Part shown: in pieces, positions 32,485 through 42,217 of the stretch
How positions within the stretch are numbered: the stretch's first letter is position 1
How the letters are laid out: every line of letters begins with the position of its first letter
Assembly: GCF_030867095.1 (NCBI RefSeq)
Contig: NC_081824.1
Coordinates: 118,428,162-118,492,161, forward strand
Reading direction: 5' to 3'
Length of the DNA: 64,000 nt
Source of the DNA: Alligator mississippiensis
Lineage: Eukaryota > Chordata > Crocodylia > Alligatoridae
Translations under genes and position numbers: made by a program
The notes under the pieces: generated by a model
Told to the model about the DNA's origin: nothing
Database searches by the model: none
What the model saw: the letters and a program-made list of their open reading frames with translations, nothing else

Positions 32485-33585
32485 ATAAAAAAGACTAGCC
32501 AATTGCCTGTCAAGAATGACAGGGGGGAGTGGGTGAGGATGGACCATCCGGGCCTGCTCCCCCTTTACCTCCTGCTGCTTGGGGTCTGGGCCCGCTCCCC
32601 ACCTCCCTGCCATGGGGGGAGGGGAGGAGTGGGACCTGGTCTGATGCAGGACAGGACTGGGCTCGAGGGTGGGGAAAAAACAAGTCCGCTGTGGTGGGAG
32701 GAGCAGCGGGCCTGGGCTGACTCAGCGGTGATGGGGGAATGGGAGGAGCGGGCTCAAAGCTGATGGGGGGGGGGGGGAGGAGGGGTGGGGAAGGAGTGGT
32801 CCTGGACCTGAGCAGGGGAGGAAGCTCACTCCTCCCCTCCCCTAGCCACTGTTGCATCAGGCCAGGCCCACTGCTTCTCCCCCACTGCTGTGGCGGACCC
32901 GCTTCTCCCCCGGCTCAGGCTTTGTTCTCCTCCCCCCCCGTAATTGGGCCCAGGTCAACTCCTCCCCTCTCCCCACTGCCGCCGCATCAGCCCAGGACCA
33001 CTTCTGGACCCCCAGCCATGGTAGGTCTGCTCCTGTCCTGACCCCTCCCTGTGCTGGGCCTGGGCCTGCACCCCTTTCTGCTTGGGATCCGGGACTGTTC
33101 CCCCATTCCCTGCCACGGCAGCAGGAGGAGGGCAGGAGCACGCGCAGGCCTGTTCCTCCCTTCCCTGCCGCCACACCCGGCCCTGCAGGAGGTGACAATG
33201 GAAAGTGGGGGGTGGGCCAAGGCCAACACCGGTGGCCACGCCCCCTGCAATGTCCTGACCCTGCTCCCCCCCATGCACCGCTGCCGCCACTGTTACCTCC
33301 AAGGAGCAGGGGGTGGGGGGCGAGGCCAGCTCTGGTGGCCTCACCCCCCCCATTCCATTGTCACCACCTCGCCCCCCTGCCCATTCCTTCTGCTTCATTG
33401 CCGCTGCTTCCAGGGAGCAAGGCAGGGAGGACATGGCCAGCAATGTCTCCTGTGACCTCACCATCATGGTGATGGGCTGCCACCTTTCCAAATGCTTTTT
33501 CACACTCTATTGGCTGTCTGTCAGCCAATCAGAGCATGACTAAAGTGTTACAGACAGACAGACATAGGCTTTTGTAATATTAGAA
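32485..33585. mobile_element. GC-rich insertion in CR1 with RTE-like 3' end
   Basis: The left boundary is AAGACTAGCCAATTGCCTGT and the right boundary is CAGACAGACAGACATAGGCT followed by TTTGTAATATTAGA, which recalls RTE-type LINE/SINE tails. The interior is a degenerate GC-rich array (GGGGGAGGGGAGG, CCCCTCCCCACTG) with long frames on both strands. Superfamily uncertain. Confidence 0.45.
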
Positions 33586-33618
33586 TGGTGATAGAATATC
33601 TTATATGTCTGCAATAGA

Positions 33619-33865
33619 CAGTGGATGCATCTACACAAGAAGATAACTGTGTAGTAGCCTAATAACACTGTGCAGTAGCATGCCAGGCAAAACCCATGCC
33701 AATACGCTACTGTGTAGTAGTACTAGGCTACTGCACAGTTAGCGTCTGTAAAAACCTGTGTGCTAGCGGTACTATGAATTAGCACCAGTTACTCTGCATT
33801 AGATTTAGTACTGGTTATCCAAGTACTAAACTAAGTGCACAGTAAGTATGGTGCATTAAGGAATG
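33619..33865. mobile_element. hAT-like 'CTACAC' family B, left end
   Basis: CAGTGGATGCATCTACAC (33619) matches the left end of the element at 29247. Subterminal TACTGTGTAGTAGTACTAG and GCTACTGCACAGTTAGCG follow. The right inverted end is not recognisable. Confidence 0.55.
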
Positions 33866-34130
33866 TTTAGAAACATTCAGGACAAAAAGTAACAGTCTGA
33901 GATTGCAAGAAAGGAAATTAAACTTGGATATCAAGAAGAATTTTCTGAGAGAGAAATTAAGTACTGGAAAAGATTATGTAGAGATGTTGTGAAATCTCCA
34001 TCTTCGGTAGTTTAACACAACCACTTTGCTTGGATAGCTTAAACAGGATGTTCTTGCCTTGAGCAAAAGGCTAGACTAGATGACCTCCCAAGGTCCCTTC
34101 CAGCCATATTTTGCTATGATTCAGAATGCT

Positions 34131-35690
34131 TTGTTAGAGACTGATTAGATCTACTACATTTACTTTGCCTAGAATATATTTGATAAGACAATAGATTTTA
34201 AACTAGTCTGGCACAATCTCTCTTTGGCAAATTTTTCTGTATTGTATTTTAACCCATTTTACATTTACCTTCATATCTTTAATCATTCTTTCCTTTAAAA
34301 TATAATTCAATGCCTTGCCTATTATTGCTGGCAAATGAACAGGTCTACAGGAGCCTAGGTCACTTCCTTGCCTACATCACCTCCTTGGAAAGTGCTGAGA
34401 TTGAACCACCAACAGCAGTGTAGTGTTGTTGGTACAATAATTCAGTGCCTATAGCATTTAATCTAATTTTAGATTACAGATACTAATTCAATAGCATCTA
34501 ATCTAATTTTAGGTCACAGATATCTAGTACTTCCTTTATATTTTGTTTAAGAGAATGTATATAGGTCTTTCCCCTTTGAAAGATACCTTTAATATTAGAT
34601 ATTTGTGCTCTACAACAATGTAATAAAATTATCATGGAAGCAAAGCCAACTTCTTAGAATATCACTTTAAAATTCTAAACAACATGGCTAAATTCTAAAT
34701 CTGGGGAGTTTAAATTCAAGAACAGTCATTCCTTTTACTCAGATGGCCATAAGTTTTTCCAAACCAGTGAACACAATGAAGCTATCGGTCAGTATGCCTG
34801 CAGATAATGCTGTAAAAGTCTCCAGGAACATAAGCGTAAGGCAAACCCGTTAAGAAGAAACAGAAATAAAAGTCAGTTCATTCCAAGAGAATGAATGCAC
34901 TGAAATACCTTCTAAGGCCACATTTGGAATGACCTGTTTCAGAAGGTTTTCAAGGTTATCAGTCATGGAGAGTCATCTGTCTTGGAAGATACCAAATCTT
35001 TGAACTTAAACTCTTGAGCAAAGAGTCCTCAAAAATGGTAGCATAATGTGGCAGGCAACTATAAACAAGGAGTCTCAAAATGGCAGGGGTGGAGCACAGA
35101 AGTGCTCAGGACATTGGCAACAGGAGACGGTCATCTATGCTAGATAGGCCCCAGCATTCTTTTTGACTTTGAGTATCCCTTGAACCCCCTAGGTTGTGTA
35201 ATTCTTGCTCAAAAGAGACACAAATGGATTTGAGTTGGAATTTTGCCTGAGTAAAAGGTGCAAGATTTCACCTTGTTCTGTATGAAATATCTTGAGAATC
35301 AAGAAGAACATTAAGAATAAGGTTTTCAGAGCCATTCTGCATTGGGCTAACTCTGTTCCAATTGAACTGTCCACCAACTTCAAATGAGGGGTGATTATAC
35401 CAGCACTAGATACTTTTCAAAATTGCACCTCTGAAAGGTTTCCTCCTGTCTGTTGCATGGCTCTAGTTTCTCTGTACATATGTAATAAATAAGAATTTTT
35501 TCTTTTTATGAAAATTCTTTACAAAGCTAGCAGTTTTTTTAATATGTAAGATTTTCAGTCACACAAAACAACCAGCTCTTTCTCTATTCTACCCCAGGCC
35601 ACAATGCTAGAAAACAATACAAAGAACAGCTTTTGTTCTAATGTTCTTATCTCTTCTTCAGTGTTCACTTTGTGCCATGCATTTCTAAAC
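34131..35690. other. Intron 4, nothing recognised
   Basis: AT-rich intron without a resolved element. Confidence 0.35.
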
Positions 35691-35699
35691 AGTCAATGT

Positions 35700-35930
35700 A
35701 TCTAATCACATTGCACCACGGGATATTGTTGTTTATTCTTTATACTGTGGTACAACCCAGGATCCCTAATCATGAACCAACACCTTTTTGTGATAAGCAT
35801 TGTAAAAACACAGAACAAGAAGATAGTCCCTACCCCAAAGACCTTATGATCTAAACATTGGAGAAGATCCAACAGGCAGATGAAGAAATGCAAAAGCAGT
35901 AAGATAGCATTGGTCAGTATGATAGGCATT
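35700..35930. repeat. Ancient L3/CR1-type 3' fragment
   Basis: CAGGATCCCTAATCATGAACC, then AGTCCCTACCCCAAAGACCT and TATGATCTAAACATTGG resemble the family seen at 52400 and 5920 (GATCAGGGCCCCATTGTGC, AAAGAGCTTAGAATTTAA). Confidence 0.5.
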
Positions 35931-35959
35931 AGTCTAAGAATATCAGCAGCCCCACTTGG

Positions 35960-36626
35960 GGCAAAATAACCCTGCCTGGATCTGCAGCCAGGGGGAGCTA
36001 GAGCCTGGGGCCAGCACCTGGAGCCCTGCTGTCCCCAGCAGTATAAAAAGCTGCCCTAGCAAGTAGCTCAGGGCTACTAGCTCTCAGGAGCTTCTGAGGC
36101 CCAGCCAGTTGGTACCTGGGGACACTACCCCTTGTGCCAGCTGGACTGCTGCAGCAGCCCTGAGCAGCCCTCTACCCACTGCAGCAGTCTGGCAGTGGGG
36201 GCTGCTGCCTGGCTGTGACCGGCTGCGCACCTGCCAGACCTGGATGGGGACTGCAGAGCCAGTAGAGGCATCTGCCCCTCTGGGTCAGTTGCCAGTGGGT
36301 TGTGGCCACAGGGTTTGCCTTTGTGCGGCACTACTGCCATGTGTCCCCTGCCCGGTCATCTGGGCAGCTATCACCCGGAAGATGTTCTGGGTCTGGTGGC
36401 CTGCTTTGAACTGTCAAAGCATGTCTGTCTGGCCAGGAGGTCAACCGCCTCCAGCTGGGTCCAAGGTGCCAGCTCTGAGCAGGCAGGGTCCTGCCACTGG
36501 CCTCCCTAGCAGGAATTCTGGTGTTCCCTATTGGAAAACTGAAAAATACCTGATAAAAAAACCCCAAAGTCACTCTGTAAAATACCCGCAAATCCATGTT
36601 CCTCCACAAGTAAAACAAAAGACCGC

Positions 36627-36640
<14 letters not shown>
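35960..36640 (+). mobile_element. Possible LTR fragment with TATA box
   Basis: GC-rich sequence with TATAAAAAG at 36042-36050 followed by a CT-rich leader, the arrangement of an LTR promoter. No TG...CA ends, target duplication or internal genes were found, so the call is tentative. Confidence 0.25.
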
Positions 36641-36657
<17 letters not shown>

Positions 36658-36665
36658 TGAGAGAC
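36630..36665. repeat. (TA)n(GA)n microsatellite
   Basis: TATATATATATA followed by GAGAGAGAGAGAGAGAG. Confidence 0.9.
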
Positions 36666-36700
36666 AGCAATTGGTTGGGCATGTTTTATTAATATAGCTA

Positions 36701-36761
36701 CAGTGTTAAAGCAATTTGGACGCCTAGCAATTTAGTGTTAGCAGTGTTAAAGCAATTTGGA
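36701..36761. repeat. Direct repeat, period 41
   Basis: CAGTGTTAAAGCAATTTGGA occurs at 36701 and again, exactly, at 36742. Confidence 0.85.
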
Positions 36762-36762
36762 T

Positions 36763-36882
36763 GGCTACAGCCCCCCACTAGGGGTAACAGCCCCCACAGG
36801 GGCTACAGCCCCGCACCAGGGGTTACAGCCCCCCCACAAGGATGAAAGCCCCCCCAACAGGGGCCAAATGGCCCCTGCAGGG
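36763..36882. repeat. Minisatellite, about 20-bp unit, 6 copies
   Basis: Units of the form GGCTACAGCCCCNNACTAGG follow one another (GGTAACAGCCCCCACAGG, GGCTACAGCCCCGCACCAGG and so on) and degenerate to the right. Confidence 0.8.
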
Positions 36883-38025
36883 GCCACCCCCACGTCCCCC
36901 ACTCCAGCCCCTGATTGCTGCCCCACCTGGCCTCATCCCCTGCTGGCTCCTGCAGCCCCCACAATGGCTGCCCCACCCAGCCCCACCCAGCCACTCTCCC
37001 AGACCACCCAATGGTTACCCTGCCTGGCCACATCCTCCACTTGCACTCCCAGCCCCCTGATGGCTGCCCCCCAACCCCAGGCTCCAGCACTTTGAAAAAA
37101 AAAAGCCTCTACTCACCATAGAAGCAGGTGCTGTGGAGGGTCTAGGGCCTCCTGGCAGAGCTGCCCTGGGCAGCACAGGGCAGTGGGGAGCAGCAGGGCC
37201 TGGGCTGGGGCTGCTGGAGCTGTCACTCCACCCCACTGTGTGGGGGGACCCTAGTGACCCCGACAAACTGCCAGTAAGTGTCAGGGGAGCTTTTGGGTTT
37301 TTTTTTTTTTAATTGCTGGGGTGGCGGGGCAGGAATCGTGGAAGTAGGTGGGGGATGGGGCCAGGCAAGGCAGGGATTGGGAAGCTTGGAGGGCAGGTGG
37401 GGATGGGGCCGGGCAGAGAAGAGATTGGGGGGTTGGGGGGCAGGCAGGAGATGGGGTCTGGCAGCGAAGTGATGGGGAGCTGGGGGAGCAGGCAGGGTCA
37501 GCAGAGGTCCCCTCCCCATTCCTCCAGGCCCCCTGACCCCTTACTTACCAGCACTGAAGCCCTGCTGCTGGTACACTGCTTGCCCTGCATGGGCAGGCAG
37601 CATGCTTCAGCACCAGAGCGAGGGCATGCCACAAAGATGCTCTGGCCAACCACAGAGATGTCCAGCCTCTGGTTGTCTGCCCCTCTTTTTTTCGTTCCGT
37701 TTTTTTTTGACCCCTGGATATCCAGGGGTCTAATTTTGCCCCCACGCTGCAAACTTGCTGTGGGGGGAACCTTTTCCAGTTCCCTCACATGCCTCCTGCA
37801 GCATCTCAAAGGGATTTGAGATGCTGCATCTGAACACACCCTACATGTGCATTACTGTGCACTAAAAAACTCTACTGCAGAATATTACTTGTATTTACAA
37901 GTACTAACCTGTGGTACAGTTTATTAGTTTACAGAGGCCTAACAGAGTCACGTGTAGGTGCTGAAACACTGAGAAACTAATTAGGCATCTCCACACTAAA
38001 TATCTCGTATAGACATATCCAATAA
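36883..38025. mobile_element. GC-rich block ending in a 'CTACAC' family A right end
   Basis: The right part (37885-38025) shares ACTTGTATTTACAAGTACTA, TTAGTTTACAGAGGCCTAA, GCTGAAACACT and CTAATTAGGCATCTCC with the family A copy at 13375-14145 and ends near CGTATAGACATATCC. The left part is GC-rich with poly-T at 37299-37312 and two oppositely oriented halves. A short perfect hairpin GCATCTCAAAgggatTTGAGATGC lies at 37800-37823. The left end was not found. Confidence 0.4.
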
Positions 38026-38269
38026 AAGCTGACCGCACACAGTCCAAAATATTTAGTGATGATCAAGAAGAACTAGACCACAAGGTAGAATGTTACAAAT
38101 AAATAAGAACAGTGCTTTTTATCATAGTCCCAATGGACTTTGGACTTGTTAAAATCTCACAGTGCTCTGAATAGGTCAAATACCAGTTTTACAGATTAGT
38201 AAACAAGTGCAGGGAAGCACCATCTAATGAAGAACCTTGATACTTTTAATCATGTGCATACATGGAGGG

Positions 38270-38750
38270 AGAAAAATTGGGGGTGGGGATGAGCATGTGT
38301 GCGCATATGTGCACATGCCCCCCCAGTGGGAAAGCCTGTGGGGGGAGGGAGGGAGGAAGAGGGAGAGAAAATGGGGATGGGGATGGGGCTGATCAGGGAT
38401 CAGGAGGGAGCAGAGCCAAGCCAGGCCTGGGAGCAGGGCTGCCCCTTCCTCCAGGCACTGGTGCCAACAAACCTGCCACCCACCAGCTCAGCCCCGGCTG
38501 CCTCTCCACACTGGCCCTGGCCCCAGCCCCAGTCCCACACCACCTGGGGGTGGCCAGAGCTGGGGGACCAGAGCAGAGCCAGTCTCAGCTGTGCTACCAG
38601 GCCAGAAGAGACAGAGCCCCTGGGACCCCCACAGCAGCCCTGCCAGACCCTGCACAGCCAGGATGGGGTGGGGTGCGGGATGGAGCCATGGCCCATCCAG
38701 GAGATGTGGGGAGGGGGTGGCAGCTCCCTCATGTGAAATTCTGTCCTCAA
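38270..38750. repeat. GC-rich block with short G/A and C-rich runs
   Basis: GGGAGGGAGGAAGAGGGAGA and GGGGATGGGGATGGGG runs, then C-rich sequence. Open frames on both strands follow composition. Confidence 0.35.
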
Positions 38751-38789
38751 ATTCCATGCCATCTCAAAGTGACATAGATACAATTAAGG

Positions 38790-39279
38790 ACACATTTTTG
38801 CCTACCAAATTGACTTTGCTAAATTAATTAAATCCTTTTTCCAGTTATATATTTGTTTATTGATATGTTACTTACAAATGGATTACAAGTATCTTGTTAG
38901 GACACATCTAGAGCCTAAGGTAAATTTGAAACCTTATGGTTAGTTTAGGTAAAGTTTCCTCCAGATAGCATGATATTTTACTCTTACAAGTACAGGAGGA
39001 GTGTGCGTGTCAATTGTCAAACATTCACCATCATCAAATCATATATGATTTATGACTATTTCAAGTTTCCAGAAATTAGTTTCCTTTTGTGCTTGTAATT
39101 TTTTTAAGTGGGTTCACTCTGAGCATGCAAATGATTGTGACATCTAGTAAAACTTCAGTAAAATAGCCAACAGATAAAGCTACTTTCTAGTTCCCCTTTC
39201 AGGCCTTATTAGAGTCAGAGGGAGATATACTGAAAAAGAGGATCTTACTTCTCTCTTACCTTGTTTTCTCCCCCACCAG
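38790..39279. other. End of intron 4
   Basis: AT-rich; acceptor for exon 5 at its end. No repeat recognised. Confidence 0.3.
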
Positions 39280-39402
39280 AGTCCAACCAAGAGGCCATAA
39301 CTTCAGCAGGAGGAGTCATACCTTTACTGGCGCTGGCCAACTCCTATGATCCTAGGGTCCAACAAAATGCAGTTGGAGCTATTCTTAACCTCACACAATC
39401 AG
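39280..39402 (+). CDS. Vac8-like protein, exon 5 (ARM repeat)
   Basis: Residues 196-236. The acceptor is CACCAG at 39274-39279 after a C/T-rich tract, and the donor GTACTT starts at 39403. It is 123 nt long, phase 1 to phase 1, one codon longer than the three exons before it. It reads [20 protein letters not shown] then [21 protein letters not shown]. This is a textbook ARM repeat: acidic/Asn start, AGGVIPLL turn and helix, D-P-x-VQ, then NAxGAxLNLT, which resembles RVQRNATGALLNMTHS in Vac8. Confidence 0.88.
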
Positions 39403-39689
39403 GTACTTTCAAGTTAATGGTTCATCTAAAAAGTGCTTATCTAAAAAATATGTCTGACACCATAGCTGCACGCACGCTGGCAACCAAAAGCTGCCGTGTG
39501 TGGTAGCTGCCCCAGGTGCCTGGCTGCATTGTTACGCTTCTGATAGCAAGCCTTGATTTTTCAAACCCGGTTAAGCTACATTGCAACCTAACAAATCACC
39601 ACTCAGGAGACTGACAGAATTTTCAAATATTAGTTTCTCTTCTTTTGTGTTGATGGATTTTTTAATAGGTTCACTCTTTAAAATAGACT

Positions 39690-40912
39690 GGATGTATCTA
39701 CATGTGCATTAGATCCAGAAGCAGTTGACTTGGGAGGCAGGCATCTACACATGCAGAGAAGTGAGAGCAGATTTGTTACTAATGGCAGCAAACTTCTCCT
39801 GCTTCCTGGAGCCCTGCATTGGGCCCCTGCCACCACCAGGGGGAGCTCTAAGCTCCACCTAGGTATTAACCAAGGGGCTGGCAGGGAGCACTGGACCAGG
39901 AGAGGGCTGTCTCCTGGCCAGGGCTGGAACATTGCTCCCTGCCCCTGGGGGCTGCCTGCTGCTGGGGAGGGGACCATGTCCCCCTGCCCTGGCAGCAGGA
40001 AACTCCTGGCCCTGGCTCCTCAATCAATGCAGGGGACAAAGAAAGAGCTGAGGGGGAGGGGCGGTCCCAGCCTCCTGTCCTGATCTGCCAGTGGGGCAGG
40101 TAGCAGCGAGCCCCCAGCCGGGTGGGGATTCCCTGCCCATCTGGGAGCTTGCTACTAGTTGCCCCACTGGCGGATGGTGCAGGGGGCTGGGACCTGCCCC
40201 ACCCTTTCCAAGCCCTGTGCCTTGATTGCCCAATTGGGGCACAAGCCTGAGACCTACAGCTGACTGGGACAGTTCCCACCCCTGCTCCATGCTTGTGAGG
40301 TGGGGGCTGGAGAGACTTTTCCCACCCAGCTTCATGATCACCAAGCTGGACAGGGAACAGGCTCCCCAGCCACCACCACCAGGGAGCTCCCAGTGCCAGC
40401 TCCATGATTGTGGGGCCAGTGCTGAGAGATCCTTATCTCCCAGCGCCAGCTCTGAGCTGTAGGGTCAGCGCTGGAAGATCCTTATCACCCAATGCCAACC
40501 CCGTGACCATGGAGCTGGCACTGGAAGATAAGGATCTCCCAGCCCCTGCTCCCCGATTACAATCTCAGAGTGGGGGGCTTGGAGCTCCCTGCTGCCAGGG
40601 CAGGGGGACATAATCCTCACCTGGGCTCTGGTGGTAGAGCCCACCCCTGCAGCAGAGAGCAATCTCCCGCCCACTGCTAGCTGTCTGACCAGGAGCAGAC
40701 TTGCTCCCAGTCAGGAGTTTACATGAGTGCTACCATGCAGTAACTCATCATAAGTAAATTTGCTACTTGCATTAGCAGGTAGCAAATTTACTTGTGATTA
40801 GTGAAGTTTGCTGTGCAGTAAACGCGTGCATGTATAGACGTGCATGATCACTAACATAGTTTACTGCTCATGCTCAGTACACAGTGAAGCTTCTCATGTA
40901 GACACACCCATA
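39690..40912. mobile_element. hAT-like 'CTACAC' family B element (1.2 kb)
   Basis: The left end GACTGGATGTATCTACATG (39686) and the right end CATGTAGACACACCCATAGTG (40890-40911) are inverted relatives of the family B ends at 29247/30184. A second inner TATCTACA-type motif (GGCATCTACACATGCAG, 39743) suggests a nested or duplicated end. The core is GC-rich and partly palindromic. Confidence 0.55.
40399..40546. repeat. Tandem repeat, period 50, 3 copies
   Basis: Units start at 40399, 40449 and 40499. They share the GGNNCAGYGCTGRNAGATCC core and CCTTATCNCCCA, with the third unit partly in different order. Confidence 0.7.
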
Positions 40913-40960
40913 GTGACCTAACAAGGGCAACCTCTGCTACAACTTTTACTCACTATCTTA

Positions 40961-41235
40961 GGACACCTATACATATACAGCGAGGCTGCTCTGACGCTCT
41001 GTAATTACAGCACATCTGGACAGACTCATTTAATCAAGTCTGCTGGAGCATGGTACTTGCCATACTCCAGCATCACATGTATCAGCATCCCCATGCTGAA
41101 AAACTGGTGGTGGAGGCGCTTTAACTAAAGCTCATTCGAGCATCCCTACAGCCATTTTTCAGTGTTAAAACGCTGATACATGTGATGCTCCAGGTGCTCT
41201 AATTAGAGTGTCTCCCCCACACTCCCAAAGCATGT
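40961..41235. mobile_element. Palindromic MITE, family D
   Basis: It begins AGGACACCTATACATATACA and ends near CATGTGTATAAACACTC. It shares GGCTGCTCTGACGCTCTGTAATTACAGCA with 45870-45960 (GGCTGCTCCAATGCACTGTAATTACAGCA); the central TACATGTGATGCTCCAG is the inverse of the left CATCACATGTATCAG. Superfamily unresolved. Confidence 0.55.
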
Positions 41236-41239
41236 GTAT

Positions 41240-42134
41240 AAACACTCTTCTATTCCAAACCTGGTGCTGCAGGATGTAAATAAGGGTAAATATTATGGAC
41301 ATGACTGTACCATCTCAGTACTGACCCTAGGATTCATGCACTGCCAACATACCCCTGTTCATTGCACACCAAAGGCAATGTCACTGTTTGAAACTGTTCC
41401 TCTGATTCAGGTGTGCTCACTGGTATCTGCTTTATGGTGGCTGCATTGTGCCTTTTCCAGGGTTTGGTACACACAAATTGGGTCCACTCTTAGGCATGGC
41501 GCAGAGGTAGTGTAGACAAGCTCAATAGGTTTGATTCAAGCTTAATGGATTATTGCCATTGACTTCACTGGGAGCAGGATTTGGCATCTGTAATAGTATG
41601 TCACGTTATTTTTCATTAATTCTGACAAGAAAACATGGAAAAACATTATGCTGTAGAAATAAATCCTATTTGTCAGGACAGTACTGTCAGGGCTGCTCTG
41701 TCCCTTTGTGTGCTGTGGGAGAGTGAGACTGCTACTGTTGTATGAATCCAGATTGATTTATTTTTTAAGGTGGGGTTTTAAAGCTGCAGACAGCAGACAG
41801 CTGTGAGCCTGCCCTTTGCTTGGCACTTCTTGAGCATTTTTAATCTGGCATTATGACTAAAATGGTTCTATACTGCCATTATTCACAAGGGATCCTTCAG
41901 CTTCTGAGCAGACTTTATCTTCTACGGAGTGTCAGTCTCAAGTTGTTCCTACTGCTGCATGTGTCTGGATGATCTAAATTACTGAGTGGTCATCAGCTGT
42001 CCATATCCATTTTACTTCATAAAGTTTCTGTCCTGGTGTATCTATGTGATTTTTATGTTGGGGGAGAAGGCAATCTATCCACTGGGTTCTTTCCTCCCCA
42101 ACACTGAAATGTGTCCTCTTTTTTTGCCTTGCAG
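41240..42134. other. End of intron 5
   Basis: No element or conserved coding block recognised. Confidence 0.3.
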
Positions 42135-42217
42135 AATGGATCCAACAAGTCCTGTGCAGGGAGGGAGCCCTCCCAGTTCTTACCTTGCTGTTAGAGTCTC
42201 CTGACTCAGAAGTGCAG
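42135..42217 (+). CDS. Vac8-like protein, exon 6 (first part of an ARM repeat)
   Basis: Residues 237-264. The acceptor is TTGCAG at 42129-42134 after a T-rich tract, and the donor GTAGAG starts at 42218. It is 83 nt long, phase 1 to phase 0. It reads EWIQQVLCREGALPVLTLLL then ESPDSEVQ. This is the first half of an ARM repeat; the second half begins exon 7, so the phase-1 pattern of exons 2-5 ends here. It aligns with the Vac8 segment around NAGAVPVLVSLLSSTDPDVQ. Confidence 0.85.

Larger units (their letters stand above)
32380..34130 (+). mobile_element. CR1 LINE 3' fragment, split by two insertions
   Basis: 32390-32484 encodes ERLEELKLFSLEKRLLRE, the CR1 'L.LFSLEKRRLRGDL' region. The next CR1 segment (GACAAAAAGTAACAGTCTGA, GGAAATTAAACTTGGATATC) resumes at about 33880, and the 3' end CTAGATGACCTCCCAAGGTC with CCTTCCAGCCATATTTTGCT lies at 34075-34125. 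Roughly 1.4 kb of foreign sequence sits between. Confidence 0.65.

Noticed and set aside
32852..33503. Overlapping 206-aa (+) and 182-aa (-) open frames
   Set aside because: Both strands are open because the sequence is GC-rich and low in stops. The predicted residues are Pro/Gly/Ala/Ser-rich without domains, and the region is an insert within CR1.
36109..36639. 176-aa open frame downstream of a TATA box
   Set aside because: Low-complexity residues, no homology that I recognise. The TATA box alone does not show a gene; at most an LTR fragment.
38262..38783. 171-aa (+) and 127-aa (-) open frames
   Set aside because: GC-rich low-complexity composition, open on both strands, no motif.
39866..40405. 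179-aa open frame on the minus strand
   Set aside because: It lies in the GC-rich core of a transposon-like element with tandem repeats; residues reflect composition.
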